A stretch of DNA of 64,000 nt from CAYZQH01 sp050300015 (GTDB lineage Bacteria > Pseudomonadota > Gammaproteobacteria > Pseudomonadales > Cellvibrionaceae), in contig JBNKWZ010000016.1 of assembly GCA_050300015.1 (NCBI GenBank), forward strand, positions 1-64,000. Direction: 5' to 3'. Positions 54,263-63,220 of the stretch are shown one piece after another (position 1 is the first letter of the stretch; each line of letters starts with the position of its first letter). The notes beneath the pieces are model-generated. The model ran no database searches. It was not told the origin of the DNA and saw only the letters and a program-made list of their open reading frames with translations. A program made the position numbers and the translations under genes.

Positions 54263-55348
54263 ATGCATCCCGTTTTTTCCAGCACCAAAGGACTGGTGGG
54301 TGTGATTGTGATTTGGGCATTGATTGCCGCATTGTGCTCGGTATTGCTCGTTGTCACTTTACCCGGCTACGCCTTGATGTCATGGTTTTTTACGATGGCA
54401 ATGCTTTGGCCTTGGTTTATGTTTTTGTTGCCGGTTGGGCTGTCCAGTTTTTTTGTGTTTCAGCGAATGCCCTTAGGTGGTGGTCTTTGGAGTCAGACCA
54501 TGCTGTGGCATTTAGCCTCGGGTTTAGCAGCACTGGCGTTGTGGTTTTTGATGGGGCAATTTTGGGCTTGGGGCCTAGACGGTTTTGAGTCAGGGGATTT
54601 CTCTGCGCTGGTCACATCGGTGCAGTCGCCGGCATTGATATTGGGCGTGGTGCTTTACGGATTTTGGCAACTGCTGCACATGACAGTATCTATCTTGGTG
54701 TCGCCTCAACAGGCTCAAAGTGATGCGCTTACCCAGCGGTTATTAGTCAATGAAATAGAGTTGCAGGCCATTAAGGCCACCGTGCACCCACATTTTTTAT
54801 TCAACAGTTTGAATATGTTGGCCAATCTTTCGGTCACATCACCCGAATCCATTCGCAGTTTGTGTGTGGCGCTGTCTCAGTTTTTACGCTATAGCATCAG
54901 TTACGGCCAGCAAACACGGGTGACATTGGCGGACGAGTTAGAGCATGTGCATCATTATTTAAATATTGAAAAGGCGCGTTTTGGTCAGCATTTGATTGTG
55001 AGAGAAAGCATCGACGAAAAGGCCTTGTTGACTGAGGTATTTCCATTATTGTTGTTTCCGCTCTATGAAAACAGCATCAAACATGGCGTTAACAGTAGTA
55101 CCGAGCCTGGTTATATTGACACGCGAATCACGAGCAATGGTTATTTTGTGAGGATTGAGGTGGAAAATTCGATGGATGAATTGGGTAAAAAACCCGAAGG
55201 TACCCAGCAGGGGCTGTTGCATGTGCAAAAACGATTGCAGGCGCGCTTTGGTCAAACCGCGACTTTGCGAACGCATCATACTCAAGGGTTGTTTCGCGTG
55301 ACACTTTTGGTGCCCATGGAAAGTGATCCAAGTAGAGGTGACGCGTGA
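54263..55348 (+). CDS. LytS-type sensor histidine kinase
   Basis: A 361-residue sensor kinase with four predicted membrane segments in the first 145 residues, no extracellular sensor domain, then a His_kinase domain with the phospho-acceptor in VHPHFLFNSLN (His175 or His177) and a HATPase domain containing YENSIKHGV and GLLHVQKRLQARFG. The short membrane-embedded sensor region suggests it senses membrane state or a partner such as the LiaF-like protein (inference). It overlaps the regulator by 4 bases. Confidence 0.88.
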   Translation: MHPVFSSTKGLVGVIVIWALIAALCSVLLVVTLPGYALMSWFFTMAMLWPWFMFLLPVGLSSFFVFQRMPLGGGLWSQTMLWHLASGLAALALWFLMGQFWAWGLDGFESGDFSALVTSVQSPALILGVVLYGFWQLLHMTVSILVSPQQAQSDALTQRLLVNEIELQAIKATVHPHFLFNSLNMLANLSVTSPESIRSLCVALSQFLRYSISYGQQTRVTLADELEHVHHYLNIEKARFGQHLIVRESIDEKALLTEVFPLLLFPLYENSIKHGVNSSTEPGYIDTRITSNGYFVRIEVENSMDELGKKPEGTQQGLLHVQKRLQARFGQTATLRTHHTQGLFRVTLLVPMESDPSRGDA

Positions 55349-56091
55349 CCATAAGGGCGCTGCTGGTGGACGACGAAAGCCACGCATTAACCGCATTACA
55401 ACAATGCCTAAAAGTTTATGATGAGATCGATATACTGGGTTGTGCGGAAAATGGCATAGAGGCGGTAAAACTCATTCACGAGCAGCAACCCGATGTGGTG
55501 TTTTTAGATGTGCAGATGCCAAAATTAGATGGCTTTGACGTGTTGGAGCTATTGGGGAATGAAGCCCCCTGGGTGGTATTTGTCACCGCTTATGATGAAT
55601 TTGCCGTAAAAGCTTTTGAAAACAATGCGGTGGACTATTTGCTCAAGCCCGTATGTGAAGCGCGCTTGGCAAAAACCGTGCAGCGTTTGATCGAGCGGTT
55701 TGAGCAAAGAACATCACCTGCGCGGGGTTTGCAAACGGCCTCTCATTTAAAAGTGGAGGCGGTGGGCCCGATGACACGTATTTTGATTCGTGAAAAAGGT
55801 GACGTCACGGTGATTCCGGTGGACGATGTGATCGCGATTGAAGCTGCCGACGACTATGTGGTCATCCATACGTTAACACAACAGTTTATTAAGCAAGATC
55901 GCTTGGCGCGCTTTGAGGCGGAGTTGAACCCACAACAGTTTTGCCGTATTCATCGCTCCAGTATTATCAATTTAGACTGTCTTGAAAGCATTGAAACCGA
56001 AGGCAAGGATACGCGGTTTGCCAACATCAAAGGCGGCAAACAGCTCGCCGTCAGTCGCAGTGGTTACGCGCGCTTGGTTGAGCGTCTGTAG
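55345..56091 (+). CDS. LytTR-family response regulator
   Basis: A 248-residue regulator. The receiver domain (about 1-120) has the phospho-acceptor Asp55 in VFLDVQMP and Lys in YLLKPV. The LytTR DNA-binding domain (about 140-245) has IEAADDYVVIHT and RIHRSSIINLDCLESIE. The GTG start overlaps the kinase stop (GTGA). LytTR proteins bind tandem direct repeats; a candidate site in the DUF4389 promoter was not identified. Convergent with argE after 4 bp. Confidence 0.92.
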   Translation: MTIRALLVDDESHALTALQQCLKVYDEIDILGCAENGIEAVKLIHEQQPDVVFLDVQMPKLDGFDVLELLGNEAPWVVFVTAYDEFAVKAFENNAVDYLLKPVCEARLAKTVQRLIERFEQRTSPARGLQTASHLKVEAVGPMTRILIREKGDVTVIPVDDVIAIEAADDYVVIHTLTQQFIKQDRLARFEAELNPQQFCRIHRSSIINLDCLESIETEGKDTRFANIKGGKQLAVSRSGYARLVERL

Positions 56092-56095
56092 CGCG

Positions 56096-57250
56096 CTAAG
56101 TCCGCGTGACCGCCAATTGTGCCACCAGTTGTTCAATAATTTGAATGGCTGGCTGAATATGTGCCGTGTCAATAAATTCGTTGGGTTGATGGGCTTGATC
56201 AATCGAGCCGGGTCCCATAACGATGGTTTCCATTCCCATGCTTTTTAAAAAAGGTGCCTCGGTGGCAAAGGCCACCGCCTCAGCGCTGTGTCCTGTGAGC
56301 GCTTCACTCAATTGCACAATTTTAGAATCCGCACCTTGCTCGTAGGGGTCGATGCCGCAAAATAACGAGTGCATATCCAATTGCACCGCTGCGGCCTCGG
56401 CAATGGGCGTTAACCGTTTCAGTATGGTGTGGCGTAAGTCGTCGTTGCTCATGCCCGGCAGTGGGCGCAAATCAAAATGCAATTCGCAGCGCTGACAAAT
56501 GCGGTTGGGGTTGTCGCCACCGTGAATGCACCCAAGATTCAAGGTTGGTACTTGCACATTGAACAAGGGATTTTGATGTTGGGCTTGCAGTTCGGCTCGA
56601 AAGCAAAGCAATTCGTTGATCAGAGCGTTCATCACTTCTAGCGCATTCTTACCCAATGCGGGGTTAGAGGAGTGGCCGGCGAGCCCCTCCACTTTTAACG
56701 CCTCCATCATAATGCCCTTGTGCATGCGGATGGGGCGCATACCGGTGGGCTCCCCGATTACTGCATAGCGCCCCAGTGGCGCGCCTGCGCGTGCGATGGC
56801 GCGTGCACCACACATGGAGGATTCCTCATCGGCGGTGGCCAGTATCACCACGGGCTGTGCAAAAGGTACGTCGCGAAAGCGTTCAAGCGCGGCGAGCACC
56901 ACCGGGAAAAACCCCTTCATATCAGTGGCGCCCAGGCCAAAGAGTTTGCCATCGTGTTGGCGCAGTTTAAATGGGTCCTGCTGCCAGCTGTCGGGGTTGC
57001 AGGGTACCGTGTCAGTGTGGCCCGCGAGTACTAATCCACCCGGCCCCTGGCCTTTGCTGGCAACAAGGTTATATTTCCCCGGCCAGTGGTCCACGGCTTG
57101 AATATCGCATTGAAAGCCTAAGGGCTCCAGCCAATTGGCCAGGAGGTGAATAACCCCCTCATTGCTCATATCCCATTGGGGGCTGGAGCAACTGACAGAA
57201 GGGCTTGCCACCAGTTGGGCCAGTTGGTTTATAAGACGTTTGTGTGTCAT
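56096..57250 (-). CDS. argE: Acetylornithine deacetylase
   Basis: A M20-family metallohydrolase of 384 residues that removes acetate from N-acetylornithine in arginine synthesis. Metal-site motifs VLAGHTDTVP and GATDMKGFFPVVLAAL, the catalytic ATADEESSM and the late FATEAPFLKSMG are present. The dimerisation domain lies in the middle. The ArgE call rests on overall length and motifs; succinyl-diaminopimelate desuccinylase is less likely given the sequence. It is upstream of, and co-directional with, nothing else on this strand except the PhzF gene 32 bp away. Confidence 0.88.
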   Translation of the reverse strand: MTHKRLINQLAQLVASPSVSCSSPQWDMSNEGVIHLLANWLEPLGFQCDIQAVDHWPGKYNLVASKGQGPGGLVLAGHTDTVPCNPDSWQQDPFKLRQHDGKLFGLGATDMKGFFPVVLAALERFRDVPFAQPVVILATADEESSMCGARAIARAGAPLGRYAVIGEPTGMRPIRMHKGIMMEALKVEGLAGHSSNPALGKNALEVMNALINELLCFRAELQAQHQNPLFNVQVPTLNLGCIHGGDNPNRICQRCELHFDLRPLPGMSNDDLRHTILKRLTPIAEAAAVQLDMHSLFCGIDPYEQGADSKIVQLSEALTGHSAEAVAFATEAPFLKSMGMETIVMGPGSIDQAHQPNEFIDTAHIQPAIQIIEQLVAQLAVTRT

Positions 57251-57282
57251 AAAGGATGCTTCACAAGGGGATATTCATTGAA

Positions 57283-58071
57283 TTAAGGCAACCGCAGGGT
57301 GCCACTGAGCACGCTCACCGCGTGCCCGGCGATCATGACCCTGTCATTTTTCAGCTCTGTAAACACGTCGCCACCGCGTGCGGATACCTGGCGGGCCAGG
57401 AAGGGCTGAGTGCCAAGCTTTTGACTCCAGTAGGGCGTTAGGGCGGTGTAGGCCGAGCCAGTGACCGGGTCTTCATTGATGCCAATCGCCGGGGCGAACA
57501 CGCGCGCGACAAAATCATAGTCCTCGCCTCTCGACGTGGCATACACTATTGAGTAGGGCAAAGCGCCCAGTGCTGAAAATTGAGGGGCGAGTGCAACAAC
57601 AGTGCTTTCGTTGGCATATTCAATTAGCACGCGGTCACCGCTGATGCCGGCCCATAGAGGGGTGGCCTCACCCAAAGCCGCAAAAAGCTCTGGTGCTTTA
57701 AGCGGTTCGGTAATGGGGCGCGAAGGAAAATTTAAAGCGATCAAACCTTTTTCGCGCGTTACTGTGAGTGTGCCACTTAACGATTCGAAAAGCAGGGTGT
57801 CCGCGTCGAGACTATGCTCAAACCACAGTACGTGGGCGGCAGCGATGGTCGCGTGACCGCACAGCGGTACCTCGTACTTGGGGGTAAACCACCGAATGCG
57901 GTACCCTTCACCCTCGCGCACAAAGAAGGCCGTCTCGGACACATTATTTTCCTCGGCAATTTTTTGCATTAGTGCGTCATCAAGCCAATAATTTAAAGGA
58001 CACACGACGGCAGGGTTGCCGCAAAACGCGATGTCCGTAAACGCATCCACTTGATAGAAGGGCAGTTCCAT
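57283..58071 (-). CDS. PhzF-family epimerase/isomerase
   Basis: A 262-residue PhzF-fold protein with the duplicated hot-dog-like DAP-epimerase architecture. YQVDAFTDIAFCGNPAVVCPL is the family signature start, the catalytic Glu-type region is ENNVSETAF, and EDPVTGSAYTALTPYW carries the second conserved Asp/Gly loop. The longer frame to 58170 overlaps the divergent GspE gene; the ATG at 58071 has a GAGGAAAG site. No phenazine genes are near, so the substrate is unknown. Likely co-transcribed with argE. Confidence 0.85.
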   Translation of the reverse strand: MELPFYQVDAFTDIAFCGNPAVVCPLNYWLDDALMQKIAEENNVSETAFFVREGEGYRIRWFTPKYEVPLCGHATIAAAHVLWFEHSLDADTLLFESLSGTLTVTREKGLIALNFPSRPITEPLKAPELFAALGEATPLWAGISGDRVLIEYANESTVVALAPQFSALGALPYSIVYATSRGEDYDFVARVFAPAIGINEDPVTGSAYTALTPYWSQKLGTQPFLARQVSARGGDVFTELKNDRVMIAGHAVSVLSGTLRLP

Positions 58072-58156
58072 TGTCTTTCCTCGTTTGCAAAATCGCAGTA
58101 TTACAGCACGCTTTCTCGTAAGGGTTAAATGGTTTTCAGTGGAGTAACACACAATT

Positions 58157-59923
58157 ATGGTTGAGCGCACCTTGGATTTACGTAACGCATTGACTGAGCT
58201 ACAACGCTCGGGTCGTATTACGCAAGATGACGTAAACCGCGTATTGGGTACCTCGCGAAACCGCGAAGAAACCAGTATGCACCCACTGACGTACTTGGCA
58301 ACTCAGCAGCTTCACGACAAAACCCGTGGCGACAAGGTGCTAGATGAGTTGGCCTTGACGGCCTGGCTCAGTGATACTTGCGAGTTACCTCTGTTTCATA
58401 TTGACCCCATGAAGATGCAAGTGGCCGACTTGGCGGATGTCATGTCTTATGCTTTTGCCAAGCGTCACGATCTTTTGTGCGTCAAAATTACGGGAGAGGA
58501 GCTAACAGTAGCGGTGGGCCAGCCGTATATGAGGGGCTGGGAGGAGCAGCTGCAACAAATCACGCGGCGGCGGGTGGTTCGGGTGGTGGCTCCGCCCTCA
58601 GACATCGAGCGCTACCGAGTGGAGTTTTATTCTCTGGCAAAATCCATCTCAGGTGCTGCCGGAGGTCAAGCGCGCTCCACCGGGGTGGCCAATTTCGAGC
58701 AACTGCTGGAGCTTGGTAGCGCCAAGGACCCAGAGGCCAACGATGCGCACATCGTCAATATTGTAGATTGGTTATTACAATACGCCTTTGATCAGCGCGC
58801 CAGTGATATTCACATAGAGCCGAGACGTGAAATTGCCCGCATGCGATTTCGCATTGATGGCGTGCTGCACGCCATTTACGAATTTCCCGCTAATATTGCC
58901 ACCGCAATCATCAGCCGTATCAAGATTTTGGGCCGCATGAACGTGGCGGAAAAGCGTAAGCCCCAGGATGGCCGTTTAAAAACCAAAAACCCAGACGGTA
59001 TGGAAGCCGAACTGCGTCTGTCCACCATGCCCACTGCCTTTGGCGAAAAACTGGTGATGCGGGTATTTGACCCGGAAGTCTTATTGCGGAGTTTTGATGA
59101 TTTAGGCTTGGTGGGTGAGGATTACAAGCGCTGGCAAACCATGCTGCACGCACCGCATGGCATCTTATTGGTTACGGGGCCTACGGGCTCTGGTAAAACC
59201 ACCACCCTCTACTCAAGTTTAAAGTCCCTCGCCACCGACGAGGTGAATGTGAGCACCGTGGAGGACCCCATCGAGATGGTGGAAGAGGCCTTCAACCAAA
59301 CCCAGGTCCAACACAATATCGGGTTGGATTTTGCTGCGGGTATTCGTACCCTAATGCGGCAAGACCCGGACATTATCATGGTGGGAGAGGTTCGCGACCT
59401 TGAAACCGCACAGATGGCCGTACAGGCAGCACTTACAGGCCATTTGGTGATTTCCACATTGCACACCAATGATGCCCCGACGTCTGTGTCTCGCTTAGTG
59501 GACTTAGGCGTGCCGGCCTATTTAATTAAGGCTACGGTGGTGGGCATCATGGCGCAACGATTGGTGAGAACGCTCTGTAAAAGTTGTCGCGTGGAGACCG
59601 AAATCGATGATCAAGATTGGGAAAGCTTGGTGCGCCCCTGGAAGGCATCCAAACCTTCTAAAATCTACGCCGCCGGTGGTTGTTTAGAGTGCCGCAATAC
59701 CGGCTATATGGGCCGCCAAGGCATTTACGAAATTATGCCCATGACCGAGAGTTTGCAAAACCATATTCACGAGGACAGTGACCTCAACGAGGTACGGCGC
59801 CATGCCATGCGCGAGGGCATGAGAACTTTGCGTTTATCCGGTGCGCAGAAAGTGGCGTCGGGGTTGACTACGGTGGAAGAGGTCTTGCGCGTGGCGCCTC
59901 CGGTTGAAAAATACCAAACATGA
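58157..59923 (+). CDS. GspE/PilB-type secretion ATPase
   Basis: A 588-residue hexameric ATPase of the type II/type IV pilus group. The N-terminal GSPII_E_N-like domain covers about 45-155, the core ATPase about 195-560. Walker A is GPTGSGKT (341-348), the Walker B/Asp box is DPDIIMVGEVRD (403-414), and a tetracysteine zinc motif uses C474, C477, C509 and C512. The surrounding pilin, platform and secretin genes are missing, so it is an orphan or part of a split system. The start follows GGAG at a 13-bp distance. It overlaps the next gene by 4 bases (ATGA). Confidence 0.9.
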   Translation: MVERTLDLRNALTELQRSGRITQDDVNRVLGTSRNREETSMHPLTYLATQQLHDKTRGDKVLDELALTAWLSDTCELPLFHIDPMKMQVADLADVMSYAFAKRHDLLCVKITGEELTVAVGQPYMRGWEEQLQQITRRRVVRVVAPPSDIERYRVEFYSLAKSISGAAGGQARSTGVANFEQLLELGSAKDPEANDAHIVNIVDWLLQYAFDQRASDIHIEPRREIARMRFRIDGVLHAIYEFPANIATAIISRIKILGRMNVAEKRKPQDGRLKTKNPDGMEAELRLSTMPTAFGEKLVMRVFDPEVLLRSFDDLGLVGEDYKRWQTMLHAPHGILLVTGPTGSGKTTTLYSSLKSLATDEVNVSTVEDPIEMVEEAFNQTQVQHNIGLDFAAGIRTLMRQDPDIIMVGEVRDLETAQMAVQAALTGHLVISTLHTNDAPTSVSRLVDLGVPAYLIKATVVGIMAQRLVRTLCKSCRVETEIDDQDWESLVRPWKASKPSKIYAAGGCLECRNTGYMGRQGIYEIMPMTESLQNHIHEDSDLNEVRRHAMREGMRTLRLSGAQKVASGLTTVEEVLRVAPPVEKYQT

Positions 59924-61338
59924 CGCAAAAGCGAATGTTTTGGGGTCGAGCCATTCTCTGCTTGAGTATTCTCTCCATCGCCTCTGAGTCTTGGGCCGGG
60001 GATGAGCGCAGTGTGACGGTTGGCGAAGAAATTCACCGGAAAGCGCTAAATGAGCTCAATACCAAGGACGTAGTGGCGTCCTCCGCGCCAGAAATCACAG
60101 ACGCAACTTTACCCACTGCGGAGAGCATCGATTTAAGCGACGTTATTCCCCCGCCGGAGCCTGAAACCCTATCGGTCAGCACTGTCACAGAAGGCGATGC
60201 GTCTTCCGGCGGTGCGCCTGAAGTCGAGCCTGATGCCAACGAACCGTTGGTTTTACTGGGGGCCAAGGTGCCTGCCGCCACGTCAACGCGGCTGGCCTGG
60301 TCACCTGCGGAATCTTTTGCGGGAATAGCCGCCCCCACGCCTGTGCTGGTGGTGCACGGTGTGCGACCAGGGCCCAAATTGTGCCTGACCGGCGCCGTGC
60401 ACGGAGACGAATTAAACGGTATAGAAATTGTACGCCGGGTCATGTACGAGCTGGACCCCAATAAGCTTTCAGGTACGGTGATTGGCGTGCCCATTGTTAA
60501 TTTACAGGGGTTTCGGCGAGCTTCTCGATACCTTCCAGATAGACGGGATCTCAATCGCTACTTCCCCGGCATAGAAGATGGCAGTGCGGCATCGCGCATT
60601 GCCTATTCCTTTTTTCACGAGGTGATACTGCGATGCGATTTGCTGGTGGATTTACACACAGGTTCCTTTAGGCGCACCAACCTGCCGCAATTGCGGGCCG
60701 ACTTGCGTCACCCAGAAGTGGCTAAGTTGGTGGAGCACATGGGTGCGATTGTGGTGTTGCAGAGTCATGGTGCGGCAGGGTCCTTGCGGCGAGCTGCGGT
60801 GGAGCACGGAGTGCCGGCGGTGACCATTGAGGCGGGTGAGCCACACAGTGTGCAAAAAGAGGCTGTCAACGAAGGTGTTAAAAGCATTGACACGCTGATG
60901 CAAAAACGTGGCATGTATCCACAGCGCGGTTTGTGGGCGCGTAAAACAGAGCCGGTTTTCTATAAATCCTTGTGGGTGCGCTCCCCCAAAGGTGGCATTC
61001 TGATGAGCGAAATTTTATTGGGCGAGCGCGTACAAGAGGGCGAGGTCTTAGGCGTGTTAACCGACCCCATTACCAACCAAATGACGGATGTGCTCTCCCC
61101 GATTCAGGGACGTGTTATCGGCATGGCCATCAACCAAGTGATGTTGCCGGGCTATGCGGCCTATCACATAGGCTATCAATCCACCCTGGAGGAGGCTGCC
61201 ACGGAAGACGTGGGGCCTGATGATGCCGCCGGTGACGAAGGCATGGATGAATCCCCCGAAGAGACACTGGATGATGCTATGGAAGATATCCCCTTGAGTG
61301 CGGAGTCTACTGAGCAGGAGGGTCAGAACGGAGAATGA
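59920..61338 (+). CDS. Secreted AstE/AspA-type M14 metallo-hydrolase
   Basis: A 472-residue protein with a signal peptide (about 26 residues, ending SWA) followed by an acidic, Ser/Thr-rich stretch (about 30-105), then a succinylglutamate desuccinylase/aspartoacylase-type M14 domain: zinc-binding GAVHGDELNG, DLHTGS, and the catalytic Glu in TIEAGEPH. A beta-rich C-terminal domain (about 350-430, LSPIQGRVIGMAINQ) and an acidic tail follow. Secretion is unusual compared with cytosolic AstE. The start overlaps the GspE stop. The substrate may be an amino-acid amide or envelope component, which is unproven. Confidence 0.75.
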   Translation: MTQKRMFWGRAILCLSILSIASESWAGDERSVTVGEEIHRKALNELNTKDVVASSAPEITDATLPTAESIDLSDVIPPPEPETLSVSTVTEGDASSGGAPEVEPDANEPLVLLGAKVPAATSTRLAWSPAESFAGIAAPTPVLVVHGVRPGPKLCLTGAVHGDELNGIEIVRRVMYELDPNKLSGTVIGVPIVNLQGFRRASRYLPDRRDLNRYFPGIEDGSAASRIAYSFFHEVILRCDLLVDLHTGSFRRTNLPQLRADLRHPEVAKLVEHMGAIVVLQSHGAAGSLRRAAVEHGVPAVTIEAGEPHSVQKEAVNEGVKSIDTLMQKRGMYPQRGLWARKTEPVFYKSLWVRSPKGGILMSEILLGERVQEGEVLGVLTDPITNQMTDVLSPIQGRVIGMAINQVMLPGYAAYHIGYQSTLEEAATEDVGPDDAAGDEGMDESPEETLDDAMEDIPLSAESTEQEGQNGE

Positions 61339-61393
61339 TCCGGTCTTTCCGTCAAAGGCAAGGTCGCTAGGCCTGCACGCCTGGCGCGTCTCG

Positions 61394-61416
61394 CACCACA
61401 GCCAGTGGTGGTTCTT
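61394..61416 (+). terminator. Possible weak terminator after the M14 gene
   Basis: caccac (61394-61399) pairs with gtggtg (61405-61410) over an agcca loop, followed by ttcttt. The stem is short; strength is doubtful. Confidence 0.35.
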
Positions 61417-61425
61417 TGTTATGAT
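61417..61425 (+). promoter_or_regulatory. Extended -10 promoter of hemCDX
   Basis: TGTTATGAT matches an extended -10 (TGn plus TATGAT) 36 bp ahead of the hemC ATG at 61462, with no good -35. It gives a short leader containing a GGGAGAG ribosome site. Confidence 0.4.
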
Positions 61426-61461
61426 ACTTGTCCAAACCGTCTGCAGATCTTTGGGAGAGTC

Positions 61462-62397
61462 ATGTCCACATATAAAACCCTTCGTATTGCCACACGTAAG
61501 AGCCCTTTGGCGCTCTGGCAAGCTGAATATGTCAAAGCGGAATTAGAGCGTTACCACGAGGGTCTTACCGTAGAATTGGTGCCGCTCACCAGTCGAGGGG
61601 ATGTTATTTTGGATGTTCCACTGGCCAAAGTGGGAGGCAAAGGATTGTTTGTGAAAGAACTGGAGCACGCGCTTTTAAATAATGAAGCCGATATTGCTGT
61701 GCACTCCATGAAGGATGTGCCGATGGAATTTCCGGAAGGATTGGGGTTGGCCGTTATTTGTGAGCGCGAAGATCCTAGGGATGCTTGGGTGTCTAATCGA
61801 TACGCGACGCTTGCGGATTTACCCGAAGGGGCCATTGTGGGCACTTCAAGTCTACGCCGGCAAAGCCAGGTGTTGGCTTGGCGCGGCGACTTGCAGGTCA
61901 AATTTTTGCGTGGCAACGTACAAACACGCTTGGCAAAATTGGACGCCGGTGAATACGATGGGATTATCCTGGCGTCTGCAGGCTTGGTACGCTTAGAGAT
62001 GGAGAGCCGCATTCGGGAGCGTATTGCCCCCGAGTTTTGTTTGCCCGCGGGTGGGCAAGGTGCAGTGGGCATTGAATGTCGCTTGGCAGACGATGGCGTA
62101 CTGGCATTGCTGAGACCGCTGCATCATGAAGCGACGGCCGCGGTGGTGACCGCGGAACGCGCCATGAACCACCGCTTGGAAGGGGGGTGTCAGGTTCCCA
62201 TCGGCGCCTACGCCTTACTCGAAGATCAGCAGCTCTGGTTGCGCGGTTTGGTGGCGTCACCCGATGGCAGTACCGTGCTTAAGCAAGAGGTTCGGGGGGG
62301 CATAGGCGAGGCTGAAACTCTGGGTAATCAACTGGCGGAATCGCTTTTGGCTGCTGGTGCAGACGCTATTTTAAAGCAGGTGTATGACAACGCCTAA
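61462..62397 (+). CDS. hemC: Porphobilinogen deaminase
   Basis: HemC polymerises four porphobilinogens to hydroxymethylbilane in the cytosol. SRGDVILDVPL, FVKELEHALL, AVHSMKDVP and GTSSLRRQSQ hold the active-site Asp and Arg residues, and Cys243 in EGGCQVPIGAYA is the dipyrromethane cofactor site. At 311 residues from the ATG at 61462 (good GGGAGAG site) it is normal; a frame extending to 61405 is not supported. It overlaps hemD by 14 bases. Confidence 0.96.
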   Translation: MSTYKTLRIATRKSPLALWQAEYVKAELERYHEGLTVELVPLTSRGDVILDVPLAKVGGKGLFVKELEHALLNNEADIAVHSMKDVPMEFPEGLGLAVICEREDPRDAWVSNRYATLADLPEGAIVGTSSLRRQSQVLAWRGDLQVKFLRGNVQTRLAKLDAGEYDGIILASAGLVRLEMESRIRERIAPEFCLPAGGQGAVGIECRLADDGVLALLRPLHHEATAAVVTAERAMNHRLEGGCQVPIGAYALLEDQQLWLRGLVASPDGSTVLKQEVRGGIGEAETLGNQLAESLLAAGADAILKQVYDNA

Positions 62398-63157
62398 GCC
62401 CACGGTGTGGGCCACCAGACCCGCGGCCCAAAATGGTCCTTGGGTAGGATTGCTTCGGCGCGCCAATTACGGCGTGATAGAGGCTCCGTTGATGCGCATT
62501 GCGCCTGTAGCGGAGGCTGCTCAGCAGGCGCGAATCAAGGCGCAGATACTAGAGCTCGACCGTTATGCGATACTGATTTTTATAAGCCAGAATGCAGTGG
62601 ACGCGGCTTGCGATTGGATCGATACCTACTGGCCGCAGTGGCCGGTTGAACAAACGTGTATTGCCATCGGTCAAAAAACCGCAGCTCGATTGGCGCAATT
62701 TGCTCCAAATGTGGTGTCTCCCGAGGGGAAAATGGATTCCGCCGCGGTGCTGGCACTGCCTGAACTACAAAACCCCAAAAGTAAAAGTATTCTGATCTTT
62801 CGAGGCGTGGGGGGGTTGCCGACCCTAGGGCAGGCGCTTGAAGCACAAGGGGCCAGCGTTTATTACTGCGAACTGTATCAGCGTATTCGCACGGAGCTTC
62901 AGCCCTCGGAGGTGACCACCATTGGCGAGGCGGCAGACACGAACGCTTTGGTGGTCAGTGCCTTCAGTGGTGAAACCTTGGTGTCGGCGAAGGCAGTCTT
63001 GACGGAGGCTTCTATTGACCCAAAAGCCGTCACTGTATTGGTACCTGGGGAGCGTGTAGCCGAGCTTGCGCGCGAGGCAGGGTTCGGCGAAATTCTTTGT
63101 GCGCAAAATGCCACCGACTTGGCCATGCTCGACGCTTTAACATTGCGCTACGGCTAA
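62384..63157 (+). CDS. hemD: Uroporphyrinogen-III synthase
   Basis: HemD closes hydroxymethylbilane to uroporphyrinogen III. The 257-residue two-domain protein is poorly conserved in sequence but has VWATRPAAQN at the start, ILIFISQNAVDAACDW and ALVVSAFSGETLVSA, typical of the two HemD halves. The 14-base overlap with hemC points to coupled translation. A short G/C hairpin (aagggg 63156-63161 with cccctt) follows, ahead of hemX. Confidence 0.92.
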   Translation: MTTPKPTVWATRPAAQNGPWVGLLRRANYGVIEAPLMRIAPVAEAAQQARIKAQILELDRYAILIFISQNAVDAACDWIDTYWPQWPVEQTCIAIGQKTAARLAQFAPNVVSPEGKMDSAAVLALPELQNPKSKSILIFRGVGGLPTLGQALEAQGASVYYCELYQRIRTELQPSEVTTIGEAADTNALVVSAFSGETLVSAKAVLTEASIDPKAVTVLVPGERVAELAREAGFGEILCAQNATDLAMLDALTLRYG

Positions 63158-63220
63158 GGGGATGCCCCCTTTTCTCATTCGGTGCACAAAACTCCATTGA
63201 ACAATAAGGGCGAATCGCCT

